Shown one piece after another: positions 18,101-25,822 of a DNA stretch of 64,000 nucleotides. Origin of the DNA: Streptomyces sp. NBC_00568. GTDB taxonomy: Bacteria; Actinomycetota; Actinomycetes; Streptomycetales; Streptomycetaceae. The notes beneath the pieces were generated by a model. It saw only the letters and a program-made list of their open reading frames with translations, was not told where the DNA came from and did no database searches. A program made the translations under genes and the position numbers. Numbering within the stretch: the first letter of the stretch is position 1; every line of letters begins with the position of its first letter. The stretch is from contig NZ_JAPENW010000001.1 of assembly GCF_026341855.1 (NCBI RefSeq), forward strand, positions 6,935,001 to 6,999,000, written 5' to 3'.

Positions 18101-19645
18101 CAGATCGGGCAGCGGTGCGCCGGTCAGCTCGGCCCCGCCGAAGACGGCTTGCGCGGACGGACTCGCGTACCGCACCGTGTTGTCCTCTTCGACGATGAGG
18201 ATGACGTCCGAGGCGTTGCGCACCAGTGTGCGGAAGTACGCCTCGCTCTCCTTGCGGATGATCTCCAGGCGGAGCGCGATGCGCTCGACGGCCAGGCCGG
18301 CGTGCGAGGCCAGGATGTCCAACGAGCTCTGGATCTCGCTGAGTTGCTGCTCCGGACCCGCCGCCAGCAGCACGCCCGGCAGCTCTCCGGCGGGCTCGTC
18401 GGGCGGGATCATGGGGCACACCAGCGTGGTCGGCAGGCTGTCGAGCCTGCTCGCGATGTCCTCTCCGAGCGTGGCCGTGGACACGAGGTGGGAGCGGCGG
18501 GTCGCCAGTCCGCTCGCGTACTCGGCCGACAGGACGAGACTCCGGTGGGCGACCTTGGGCCCGAACAGTGCGCTGACCGTCGCGTCGCATGTCTGTGCGA
18601 CATCCAGGGGCCGGGTCGCCGCGACGAGGGTGATGGCCGCTGTGCGCAGTGCCTGCTCGCGCGCCACGGCGTTGCGGTGGGCCCTGACCATCCCGGACAG
18701 CCGGAGGATCACCAGGAGGAAGAGCGCGGCGGAGAAGACCGCGATCACGGCAGCGTTCTCCGTGCTCCCGTGCCGCCCCTCGTACAGCAGAATGGCGGGC
18801 GCCACGAGGGTCGCCGCGGCGAGCATGAGCAGTCGACGCCGTGTGGGCCGCAGGGACTCCTGCCGCTCCACGGTCCGTGTCAGTTCCACCATCGAGGGGT
18901 GCAGTCCGGCGAGCCCCCAGGCCGTGTAGAAGACGATCCAGCCGGCGTCGAGCGCGGTCCCGGTCTGCCACAGCGTGTTGAGCTGGAGAATCCCGTACGC
19001 GATGTCGAAGACGAGCAGCGTCGTGGTTCCCAGCACGAGGAGTTGCAGGGAGCGGTTGCGGCCGGAGCCGGGGCTCGACGCCAGCAGGCGGGCCAGCATC
19101 GCCAGCACGAGCACGTCGCCCAGCGGGTAGGAGATGCTGATCGCGCGCTGCTGCCACGTCATGCCCTCCACGTGCGCGAGCGGCTGCACCAGGAAGACCC
19201 AGACCGGCAGTGCCAGAGCCAGGGCGAAGATCAGCGCGTCGAGCAGGCTCGGCAGGTCGTGTCCCGGCCAGCGGTACCGCACGAGGCCGTACAGCCCGGC
19301 GGCGAAGAGCGGATACACCGCGAGGTAGCAGGCGTCCGCGGGGGACGGGAACGGGTTGGAGAAGTTGAAGTACGACTCCATCACGTTGTAGGACGTGTCG
19401 CCCGCGGCGAAGGCCAGCAGCCCAGCCGCCAGCAGCCACCAGGGCCACCGGTGAGCGGGGCGGTGGACGTGGACTCCCGTGACTACGGCCGCGAAGCCGC
19501 CGAGTCCGATGAGGGCCCACAGGGGTGTACGGGTTGCCGGAACGGTCATGTAGACGACAGTGGCGACCGACACCAGCAGGGCGTACACGCCTGTGAGGCG
19601 AGGTGCCCGCAGCAAGCCGAACCGCCTCCCTACGTCGGACGGCAC
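15134..19645 (-). CDS. Membrane GAF-PAS-GGDEF-EAL protein fused to a PLP-dependent alpha-oxoamine synthase
   Basis: One uninterrupted frame of about 1,503 residues. In order: about ten hydrophobic segments (15-290), a GAF-like region (300-455), PAS (465-585), GGDEF (intact GGDEF at 670-674, I-site RRTD five residues before), EAL (EAL at 797-799, with DDFGSGYSS, LKIDKTF and AEGIE), a linker with four 9-residue repeats (1030-1065), and a class II aminotransferase-fold domain (1095-1490) like 8-amino-7-oxononanoate/CqsA-type synthases. The last has FASCNYLGF, IHAS, DDAHGFG and the PLP lysine in GGFSKAYSS (Lys1338). Both c-di-GMP synthesis/hydrolysis and acyl-CoA:amino-acid condensation look possible. 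Start is uncertain: GTG 19645, or TTG 19615 behind a good GGGAGG. It follows tetR and overlaps the methyltransferase. Confidence 0.9.
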   Translation of the reverse strand: MPSDVGRRFGLLRAPRLTGVYALLVSVATVVYMTVPATRTPLWALIGLGGFAAVVTGVHVHRPAHRWPWWLLAAGLLAFAAGDTSYNVMESYFNFSNPFPSPADACYLAVYPLFAAGLYGLVRYRWPGHDLPSLLDALIFALALALPVWVFLVQPLAHVEGMTWQQRAISISYPLGDVLVLAMLARLLASSPGSGRNRSLQLLVLGTTTLLVFDIAYGILQLNTLWQTGTALDAGWIVFYTAWGLAGLHPSMVELTRTVERQESLRPTRRRLLMLAAATLVAPAILLYEGRHGSTENAAVIAVFSAALFLLVILRLSGMVRAHRNAVAREQALRTAAITLVAATRPLDVAQTCDATVSALFGPKVAHRSLVLSAEYASGLATRRSHLVSTATLGEDIASRLDSLPTTLVCPMIPPDEPAGELPGVLLAAGPEQQLSEIQSSLDILASHAGLAVERIALRLEIIRKESEAYFRTLVRNASDVILIVEEDNTVRYASPSAQAVFGGAELTGAPLPDLVDYSDRHRVVKGLAAMRTGGAPETHDHWWVLRDGGRIEVEVRCSDLRKDHTVGGLVVTLRDVTEQRRLEHELTERAFHDPLTGLPNRTLLLERIERALLRSRRGSTLTCLLFIDLDDFKMVNDTMGHSTGDHLLTAVGERLSGALRRTDTAARLGGDEFAVLMEDAKKPLDAELLAAQVIQALSRPFSLQEGSVSVSASVGVATARDSTDAEELLGHADLALYAAKAAGKRQWRRFQPRLRVRMVERHDLQARLDGAVARSEFTLRYQPVVDISAGEVVGFEALARWPHPQHDPVPPDQFIALAEETGHITPLGAWVLANATTDMAGLQRMTEGADPPYVSVNVSARQFRDSGFLAKVRKALETPGLAPGSLQLELTETVLMRRDSQIQAMLYALKDLGVHIAVDDFGSGYSSLRYLRDFPVDVLKIDKTFIDDIALDTRQVALVEGIVSLADTLGIQVIAEGIEDSVQRDLLAGMGCRFGQGFLFARPMTLQQSEFLLRQRDGTRVPAPSGGAPTAVGPQKEPAVFGPQKEPAVFGPQKEPTVFGPQKEQTQLAPDRAPEEQPAPSGAAETDGPHRSRRWRDLEHLRQTSPMSDAVLDEVRGRHIRCGDHWLIDFASCNYLGFDCDPEIIQAIEPAVRRWGTHPSWSRLIGSPRLYPDIEERLADLLGAPDTLLLPTLTLIHASVIPALAGQGHVFVEATAHRTVFDGCVGARGQGATLRRFHAERPDELDAMLEAVPGGLPRLVCLDGVNSMSGNIPDLPRLAAVCRARNATMYVDDAHGFGVIGERGPHESCPYGSRGNSIVRHTGESYEGIVLVGGFSKAYSSLLAFLALPTSLKDRLKTTAAPYLYSGPSPTASLATTLAGLDVNDRRGDAIRADLYRKTVRVLDHLEALGAGTLNTDRLPIIEIPLADADDLDAVAGFLWNNGIYVTLAAYPLVPRDRVGFRIQLTALNSDDDVDRLNDTLGRLSERYQLRPRDGVRDGGPQ
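16451..16558 (-). repeat. 27-bp in-frame tandem repeat encoding the domain linker
   Basis: Four 27-bp units encode the nonapeptide FGPQKEPAV or close variants (residues about 1030-1065). They lie exactly between the EAL domain and the oxoamine synthase domain, and look like a recently amplified flexible linker. Confidence 0.9.
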
Positions 19646-19766
19646 AGGACCGTTCGCCGGGTTCCGGGGCTGCGTTGATCGTACGGCCGGGCGGTGGCCC
19701 GGTGCATCTCCAGGGTGCGACGCGGCACGCGTGGGCGTCGGCGCCCGTGCGGGCCCGGACGGCCCC

Positions 19767-20522
19767 CTAGGGCTGTGTGAAACGGTCCAGCAGGGCGTCG
19801 AGCCCGGCGGCCAGGCCGTCCGGCCCGCCCCGGTCGGCCAGGGTCGCGGCGATCTCGCGGAGCCGGGGCAGTTCCTGGGGCGGCATCCGGTGCAGCCCCA
19901 GTCGAAAGGCGGGATCCGCCTCCTCGGGGTTGTCCACCATGGCGCGCAGTTCCACGGAGACATAGCCGAGAACCCAGCCGGTGAAGGCGCGGAAGACGGC
20001 CGCTGAGCGGGCCCGGTCGAGCCCGGCGCCCTCGAGCAGGGCGAGCACCCGCTCGTGCTCCTTGAGCACGGCGAGCGGCCGCCGGGCCAGCGGGACCGCG
20101 AGCATGCGGGTGGACAGCAGCGGCACGACCTGGGGGTGGGCGAGGCAGACCTCGTACATCGCACGCGCGATCCGGTGCAGTTCCGCGCGCCAGGAGGCCG
20201 GCTCGGACTCCCCGGACACGGCATCCGGTTCGGTACGGGCGGACAGGCGCTCCTCCAGTTCGAGGTAGAGGGCCTCGACCAGTCCGTCCAGCAGGGCGTC
20301 CTTGCCCTCCGCGTACCGGTAGAGCGCCATGGCCTCGACACCGAGCTGGGCGCCGAGCCGGCGCATGCTCAGCGCGGACAAGCCCTCCTGGTCCACCAGG
20401 TCGAGGGCGGCGGCGAGCACACGTTCCCGGCTCAGCCGGCCGTAGTGCCCCCTGTCGCTGGCGCGCCGCGCCGGTTTCGCGGCGGCCTCACTGTCCTTGC
20501 CTGGCGCCCGCTCCTTGGCCAT
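19767..20522 (-). CDS. TetR-family regulator of the GGDEF-EAL-synthase operon
   Basis: A 251-residue repressor with HTH at about 30-75 (LSMRRLGAQLGVEAMALYRY) and a TetR_C_1-type ligand domain as in tetracycline-class repressors. ATG 20522 has GGAGG six bases upstream. It is the first gene of a three-gene run (121-base gap to the fusion gene). It is divergent from the DegT aminotransferase across a gap that holds a GTATAT-N7-ATATAC palindrome, so autoregulation and control of both directions are likely. The ligand is unknown. Confidence 0.88.
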   Translation of the reverse strand: MAKERAPGKDSEAAAKPARRASDRGHYGRLSRERVLAAALDLVDQEGLSALSMRRLGAQLGVEAMALYRYAEGKDALLDGLVEALYLELEERLSARTEPDAVSGESEPASWRAELHRIARAMYEVCLAHPQVVPLLSTRMLAVPLARRPLAVLKEHERVLALLEGAGLDRARSAAVFRAFTGWVLGYVSVELRAMVDNPEEADPAFRLGLHRMPPQELPRLREIAATLADRGGPDGLAAGLDALLDRFTQP

Positions 20523-20565
20523 GTCCTGCCTCCAGACGGCCCGCGCACTTCACATCCTGCTCGTG

Positions 20566-20618
20566 TTGACTCTATGCACTTACGGGGGCAGGGTGTATGT
20601 ATATGGCGTAAATATACG
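20566..20618 (+). promoter_or_regulatory. 53-bp conserved promoter/operator element, copy A
   Basis: This starts with TTGAC and contains TACGGGGGCAGGGT and then GTATAT-N7-ATATAC (20599-20617). It matches the element upstream of galE (25696-25749) at 39 of 53 positions with one gap, in the same orientation relative to the downstream gene. It lies between tetR and the DegT gene. The palindrome is a natural TetR operator; the outer part may be a shared promoter. Confidence 0.65.
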
Positions 20619-20679
20619 CAATTCGGGCGAGTGGAACGTCGACATTTTCCCCGACAAAGCCGGTACCGGGAAGCACGGC

Positions 20680-21945
20680 ATGACAGTCGATCAGATGCGG
20701 CCTCGCAATCAGCCGGGGGAGCCTGCCGGGCCTGCCCTGAACGGCGTGTCACACCTTGGTGCCGGTCCGCCGTCGCGCGCGGCGGAACCGGACGTCCCCT
20801 TCGCCGTGACCCGCATCAGCCCGGAAGCCCGGAGCGCGGCACAGCGTGTGCTCGCCTCGGGCTCGGTGACCACCGGCTACGAGACCGAGCGCTTCGAGCA
20901 GGAGTTCGCGGAGCACGTCGACGCGGACCACGCCGTCGCCGTCAGCTCCTGCACGGCGGCGCTGGAACTGGCCCTGCGCGCCCTCGGACTGCCGCCCGGC
21001 GGGAAGGTGCTGCTCCCGAGCGTGACGTTCTGCGGCGCGGCGCACGCCGTCCTGCACGCGGGACTTCAGCCCGTGCTGGTCGACGTCGATCCGCGCACCG
21101 CGATGCCGGACCCGGACACCGTCGCCCGCGCGGCGAGAGCCTGCGGATGTCCGCACGCGATGATGGCCCTGCACTACGCGGGTGCCCCGGCCCCGGTGGC
21201 CGAACTGGCCGAAGCCGCGCAGCTCCCGCTGACGCACGTGATCGAGGACGCCGCCCATGCCCTGGGCGCATCGGTGGGTGATCGGTCCGTGGGAAGTCTG
21301 TCGCGCGGGACCTGCTTCAGCTTCCACGCGACCAAGAACCTCCCCATCGGCGAAGGCGGCATGGTCACCACCGACGACCCGTCGTTCGCCGAGCGGATCC
21401 GGCGCGCGCGGTTCCACGGGATGTCCGCGGACGCCCGGCGCCGCGACATGCCGGGAGGCAACTGGCGGTACACCGTCGAGGGAGCCGGGCTGAAGGCCAA
21501 CATGACGGATGTCCAGGCCGCCGTGGGACGCGCCCAGCTCCGCCACCTCGACGACTGGCAGCGCCGCCGCCACGCCCTCGCGCGGCGCTACGCGGAAGCG
21601 CTGGAAGCCGTCCCCGGTATCGAGCCCCTGGACGTCACGACCCCCGGCCAACACGCCCGCCACCTCTACGTGGTGCGGGTGTCGGAGGAGTACGGGAGGG
21701 GCCGGGACGAGCTGGTCGAGCTGCTCGCCGATCAGGGGATCGGCACTTCCGTCCACTTCATCCCGCTGCACCACATGCCGTACTTCCGGGGCACCACGAC
21801 GACTCCGCCCGGCGGACTGCCGGGAGCCGACGCGCTCTTCCCCCGGCTGCTGTCCCTCCCCCTGCATCTCGACCTCACCAACAGCGCGGTCGACCGGGTC
21901 TGCGAGGGACTGGCCCGGTCGAGAGCCGGGAGTCCGCCGGCGTGA
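20680..21945 (+). CDS. DegT/DnrJ/EryC1/StrS-family aminotransferase
   Basis: A 421-residue PLP enzyme of the sugar aminotransferase family. The PLP lysine is Lys219 in SFHATKNLPIGEGG; VSSCTAALELAL and VIEDAAHALGA form the cofactor pocket, and HHMPYF near the C-terminus is typical. These enzymes transfer an amino group from Glu or Gln to a nucleotide-linked keto-sugar or a cyclitol. ATG 20680 has GGGAAG upstream. It is divergent from tetR and preceded by the conserved element, which links it to galE. The frame stays open for 58 codons after its stop. Confidence 0.88.
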   Translation: MTVDQMRPRNQPGEPAGPALNGVSHLGAGPPSRAAEPDVPFAVTRISPEARSAAQRVLASGSVTTGYETERFEQEFAEHVDADHAVAVSSCTAALELALRALGLPPGGKVLLPSVTFCGAAHAVLHAGLQPVLVDVDPRTAMPDPDTVARAARACGCPHAMMALHYAGAPAPVAELAEAAQLPLTHVIEDAAHALGASVGDRSVGSLSRGTCFSFHATKNLPIGEGGMVTTDDPSFAERIRRARFHGMSADARRRDMPGGNWRYTVEGAGLKANMTDVQAAVGRAQLRHLDDWQRRRHALARRYAEALEAVPGIEPLDVTTPGQHARHLYVVRVSEEYGRGRDELVELLADQGIGTSVHFIPLHHMPYFRGTTTTPPGGLPGADALFPRLLSLPLHLDLTNSAVDRVCEGLARSRAGSPPA

Positions 21946-22122
21946 CGGGCGGCCGGCCGGTCACCCGAGCCGACGGCAGGCCGGGCCGGGAAGCCCGTCT
22001 CCCGGCTCACCGCCCGCGGGATCGGAGTCCTCGCGGCGGACCGACGGCGGCTGGACGGCACCGACGGAACGGACGTGCGCGACGCGCACGTCCGGTACCG
22101 CCCGGTGGCCGTGGCCGACTGA
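21946..22122 (+). pseudogene. Possible coding remnant in frame after the DegT gene
   Basis: From the base after the DegT stop the same frame runs 58 codons to TGA, with 53 of 58 third positions G or C and plausible protein character (AGKPVSRLTARGIGVLA). No start codon with a ribosome site was found and I do not recognise a family. It may be a decayed gene end or chance. A 10-bp-stem hairpin (22070-22094) lies inside. The rest of the gap to 22387 shows nothing clear. Confidence 0.25.
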
Positions 22123-22387
22123 GCGGCCCGGACCGACGTCGACGGGGCCGAGTCCCGCGAGGCGCGGGCGCTCCCCGTGAAACGGCCAAGGTCCGGCCGG
22201 CCCGGCCGAGGCCTCCCGGGCCCGCGCCACGATCCCGCCCTCGGCCTTCAGCCGCTTCGTACACACCGCGTTCCGCTGCGCTCGGAGTCCTGGCCCGGAC
22301 CGCTAAGGACCAGGTCATAATGCGCATGCCGGCGCCGCGGTCGTATGCTGGAGAGGCGGCAACGTACACGACGGCGTAGTTCCGATC

Positions 22388-24193
22388 ATGAATGCACCCA
22401 TCGAGGACTACGCCCTCATCAGTGACCTGGAAACCGCTGCCATGGTCGGCAGGAACGGGTCCATCGACTGGCTGTGCCTGCCCCGGTTCGACTCGCCGGC
22501 CTGTCTGGCCGCGATGCTGGGCACGGACGACAACGGCTTCTGGCGGATCGCGCCGCTCTCACGCATGGCACGCGCTCCCTGCGCACGCCGTTCCTACCGG
22601 CCGGACACGCTCGTCCTGGAATCCGTCTGGGAGACCCCTACGGGCGCCGTGCGGGTCACCGACTTCATGCCCCCGCGCTCTCAACTGCCCTGCATCGTGC
22701 GCGTGGTGGACGGACTCCGGGGTGCCGTGACCATGCGCAGCGAACTGCGGCTGCGTTTCCACCAGGGCAGGATCGTGCCGTGGATCCAGGTCGGCGAGAA
22801 CTGCACCGTCGCGGTCGCCGGGCCTGACGCCGTCTGGCTGAACACCGAGGGCCTGATGCGAGAACTCGACGGTGAGGATTCCACCGTCCACGACTTCACC
22901 GTCCGGGCCGGGCGGAGGACGACCCTGACGTTCGTGTGGGCACCGTCGTACGTGCCCGAGCCGCCCGCTCCGTTGTCCGTGCCGGCGGAGACGGTCCTCA
23001 AGGAAACCACTGACTTCTGGCTGCGCTGGACCGGTCAGTGCCGCTACGAGGGGCCGTGGCGGGATGCCGTGGTGCGGTCGCTGATCACTCTGAAGGCCCT
23101 CACCTACGCGCCCACCGGAGGCATCGTCGCGGCCCCGACCACCTCGCTGCCCGGCTGTATCGGGGGCGAACGCAACTGGGACCATCGTTTCTGCTGGTTG
23201 CGTGATTCCACTCTGACGCTGTCCTGTCTGCTGCGCTGTGGCTACCAGGACGAGGCGACGGCATGGCTGGGCTGGCTGGTACGGGCCATCGCGGGGGACC
23301 CCGCCGATCTGCAGACCGTGTACGGCGTCGGCGGACAGCGACTGCTCCCGGAGACGGAGGCGCCGTGGCTGCCCGGTTACGAGGGGTCGCGGCCGGTTCG
23401 CTTCGGGAACTCCGCGGTGAGCCAGTTCCAGCTGGATGTGTACGGCGAGGTTCTCGACACGCTCCTGCTGTCACTGCGAGCGGGGATCCCCATGCCGAGC
23501 CATGTGTGGAGTCTGGTGGAAGCCATGATGGGCCACCTAGGCCGCCACTGGCGTGACCCCGACCAGGGTCTGTGGCAAGTGCGCGGACCGGCACGCCAGT
23601 TCGTCCATTCCAAGGTCATGGCGTGGGTGGCGGCGGACCGCGCGCTGCGGATGGGTGAGCTGCTCGGCAGGAACGGGTCCTCGGACGTGTGGCGGGCCAT
23701 GCGGGACGAGGTGCACCAGCAGGTGTGCCGGGAAGGATGGGACGCGGGGCGGCGGTCCTTCGTCCAGTCCTACGGTTCGTCGGCGCTGGACGCCTCGGCG
23801 CTGCTGATTCCCCGGCTGGGTTTCCTGCCCGCCGAGGACGGCAGGGTGCGCGGTACCGTACAGGCGATGCGGGAGCTGACCCATGGCGGGTTCGTGCGGC
23901 GGTACGCGCACAACGGCCAGGGCGTGCACAGTGTGGATGGCATGCACGGCAGTGAAGGCGCGTTCGTGGCGTGTTCCCTCTGGTACGCCGACGCGCTCGC
24001 CGCCACCGGACAGAGGAAGGCGGCCCGGGAAGCCTTCGAGCGAGTTCTGGCGGTCCGCAACGACGTCGGTCTGCTCTCGGAGCAGTGGGACCCCGACACC
24101 GGCCGTCAACTGGGCAACGCACCGCAGGCGTTCAGCCATATCGCGCTGGTGGAGACCGCGTTCATGCTGTCGGAACCGCAGCCGGGTCGCTGA
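22388..24193 (+). CDS. Glycoside hydrolase family 15 protein (glucoamylase/trehalase type)
   Basis: A 601-residue cytoplasmic enzyme without signal peptide. It has the N-terminal beta-sandwich (NAPIEDYALISDLETAAMV, SIDWLCLPRFDSPA) and an (alpha/alpha)6 barrel with the general-acid region GGERNWDHRFCWLRD and the catalytic-base region SEQWDPDTGRQLGNAPQAF. Actinobacterial intracellular members include trehalases and glucoamylases; the substrate here is undecided. A possible CATAAT -10 lies near 22315. The ribosome site before ATG 22388 is weak. Confidence 0.92.
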   Translation: MNAPIEDYALISDLETAAMVGRNGSIDWLCLPRFDSPACLAAMLGTDDNGFWRIAPLSRMARAPCARRSYRPDTLVLESVWETPTGAVRVTDFMPPRSQLPCIVRVVDGLRGAVTMRSELRLRFHQGRIVPWIQVGENCTVAVAGPDAVWLNTEGLMRELDGEDSTVHDFTVRAGRRTTLTFVWAPSYVPEPPAPLSVPAETVLKETTDFWLRWTGQCRYEGPWRDAVVRSLITLKALTYAPTGGIVAAPTTSLPGCIGGERNWDHRFCWLRDSTLTLSCLLRCGYQDEATAWLGWLVRAIAGDPADLQTVYGVGGQRLLPETEAPWLPGYEGSRPVRFGNSAVSQFQLDVYGEVLDTLLLSLRAGIPMPSHVWSLVEAMMGHLGRHWRDPDQGLWQVRGPARQFVHSKVMAWVAADRALRMGELLGRNGSSDVWRAMRDEVHQQVCREGWDAGRRSFVQSYGSSALDASALLIPRLGFLPAEDGRVRGTVQAMRELTHGGFVRRYAHNGQGVHSVDGMHGSEGAFVACSLWYADALAATGQRKAAREAFERVLAVRNDVGLLSEQWDPDTGRQLGNAPQAFSHIALVETAFMLSEPQPGR

Positions 24194-24220
24194 TGACATC
24201 GAGACCACCGGCCAGGATTC

Positions 24221-24320
24221 CGCCCCTCGCGCACTCCACGCCATTCGCCCCTCGCGCACTCCACGCCATTCGCCCCTCGCGCACTCCACGCCATTCGCCC
24301 CTCGCGCACTCCACTCCATC
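24221..24320 (+). repeat. Four tandem 25-bp repeats
   Basis: The unit CGCCCCTCGCGCACTCCACG plus CCATT occurs four times head to tail, the first three identical and the fourth with two changes at its end. It fills the gap between the convergent GH15 and galE genes. Confidence 0.95.
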
Positions 24321-24427
24321 CGGCTCTCGCGCACCGCGAAGCGTCGTCCTGGCGGGTGGTCGGCGAAGCGGGCCGACAGTCCGTGCGGGCCATCGGTCCT
24401 TGGCGTTCGGGCAGTCCGGGCGGGCCG

Positions 24428-25483
24428 TCAGCCCTTGGAGTTCGGGCGCCGGGCGGAGCCGGCGTAACCGTGGGGATTGAGCTGCTGGAACCGCCACGCG
24501 TCCCGGCACATGTCGGACAGGTCCCGGGAAGGGTGCCAGCCCCAGGCACGCGCCACGGCCGTGGCGTCCGCCACGAGTTCGGCCACGTCGCCGGGGCGGC
24601 GCGGGACCATCTCGTAGGGAATGGGCATGCCGCACTCCCTGGAGAAGGCGGCGATCACGTCGAGGACCGAGCTTCCTGTGCCTATGCCGAGGTTGTACAC
24701 CCGCATGCCCCGCTCGTCGGCGAGGTGGTCGAGGGCGACGCGGTGGGCCTCGACGGTGTCCATCACGTGCAGGTAGTCGCGGATCGCGGTCCCGTCCGGT
24801 GTCGGGTAGTCGTCGCCGAAGACGCGGAGGCGTTCCCGTCGCCCGACGGCCACCTGGGCCACGTTCGGCAGCAGGTTGTCCGGTGAGCCGCGGGGGTCCT
24901 CGCCGAGCAGCCCGCTGGGGTGGGCGCCCGCCGGGTTGAAGTACCGCAGACACAGCACGGTGTACTCGGGGCGCCGCCGGCAGACGTCGGCGAGGATCTG
25001 TTCGCAGGCGAGTTTGGAGGCCGCGTACGGATTGGTCGGGCCGGCCGGGGTGGACTCGTCGAGCGGTCCGTGGCCGGCATCGCCGTAGACGGAGCAGGAG
25101 GAGGAGAAGACGAGCTGGTGCACCCCGTGCTCGTGCATCGTGTTCAGCAGCGCGGTCGTTCCACCGACGTTGACGTCGTAGTACTCGATGGGCATCCGTG
25201 TCGACGTGCCCACGGCCTTGTGCGCGGCAAAGTGCACGACGGCGTCCACAGAGTGTCGGTCGAAGACGGCCGAAAGGGCGCGTCGATCACGGATGTCCAG
25301 CTCATAGACGGTGCCGAGGAAGCGGCCCGCGATGCGCTCCACGCGGGCGAAGACCTGCGGACTGCTGTTGGAGTAGTCGTCGACCACGATCAACTCGTAG
25401 CCGTGGTCGAGCAGTTCGACACAGGCGTGACTGCCGATGAATCCTGCGCCGCCCGTGACGAGAATGGTTGAGGGGGCGCTCAT
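24428..25483 (-). CDS. galE: UDP-glucose 4-epimerase
   Basis: A 351-residue extended SDR enzyme interconverting UDP-glucose and UDP-galactose. NAD motif GGAGFIGSH lies near the N-terminus; the catalytic region is FSSSCSVYG and NPYAASKLACEQ (Tyr-x3-Lys); LCLRYFNPAGAHPSG is typical of GalE. ATG 25483 has GGAG eight bases upstream. It is not in a gal operon. The conserved element upstream is shared with the DegT aminotransferase gene, suggesting use in polysaccharide or glycoconjugate synthesis rather than galactose catabolism. Confidence 0.92.
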   Translation of the reverse strand: MSAPSTILVTGGAGFIGSHACVELLDHGYELIVVDDYSNSSPQVFARVERIAGRFLGTVYELDIRDRRALSAVFDRHSVDAVVHFAAHKAVGTSTRMPIEYYDVNVGGTTALLNTMHEHGVHQLVFSSSCSVYGDAGHGPLDESTPAGPTNPYAASKLACEQILADVCRRRPEYTVLCLRYFNPAGAHPSGLLGEDPRGSPDNLLPNVAQVAVGRRERLRVFGDDYPTPDGTAIRDYLHVMDTVEAHRVALDHLADERGMRVYNLGIGTGSSVLDVIAAFSRECGMPIPYEMVPRRPGDVAELVADATAVARAWGWHPSRDLSDMCRDAWRFQQLNPHGYAGSARRPNSKG

Positions 25484-25695
25484 AGGCCCGGCTCCTTCGT
25501 GTGCGCGCGGGCGGCGGTAGGGAGGCGAGCGCCGCATCGGCACGGCAGACCAGGTGCCGGTGCCCGGGGGCGGGCCGGACGGTCTGTGCGTCCGGGACCC
25601 CGGCCGAGGTGGACCCGGCCTGTGAAGGTTCCGTGCGACTCGGTTCGCATGGCGCCATGGCGCGATCGCTCCTGAGTGAGAGAAGCAGGTGACGA

Positions 25696-25749
25696 CGTAT
25701 GTTTACGACGTATATGTACAACTCTGCGCCCGTATGTCTCATGCGTCAA
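25696..25749 (-). promoter_or_regulatory. Conserved promoter/operator element, copy B (upstream of galE)
   Basis: Read towards galE it begins TTGAC and contains TACGGGCGCAG and GTACATATACG, then TCGTAAACATACG. It matches copy A at 20566-20618 over its whole length with one gap; the distal 24 bp match at 19 positions. It lies about 210 bases upstream of galE in an otherwise empty gap (25484-25822). Confidence 0.6.
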
Positions 25750-25822
25750 GCGGCAACGCGTCCCGCCCGGGGGCCGCGCCCGTGACAGGGACCCGGTCCT
25801 CCGGCGGTGCGGCCGGACCTCG

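Noticed and set aside
19645..20341. Extending the fusion gene upstream to 20341 (1,735 residues)
   Set aside because: The extra stretch overlaps the tetR gene on the same strand in another frame and its sequence is a shadow of it; membrane segments begin only after about 19600.
21961..22266. 101-residue minus-strand gene between DegT and GH15
   Set aside because: No ribosome site, no family resemblance, and a Gly/Pro/Arg-rich composition expected of a shadow.
24221..24320. CRISPR array
   Set aside because: Units are directly abutting with no spacers and there are no cas genes.
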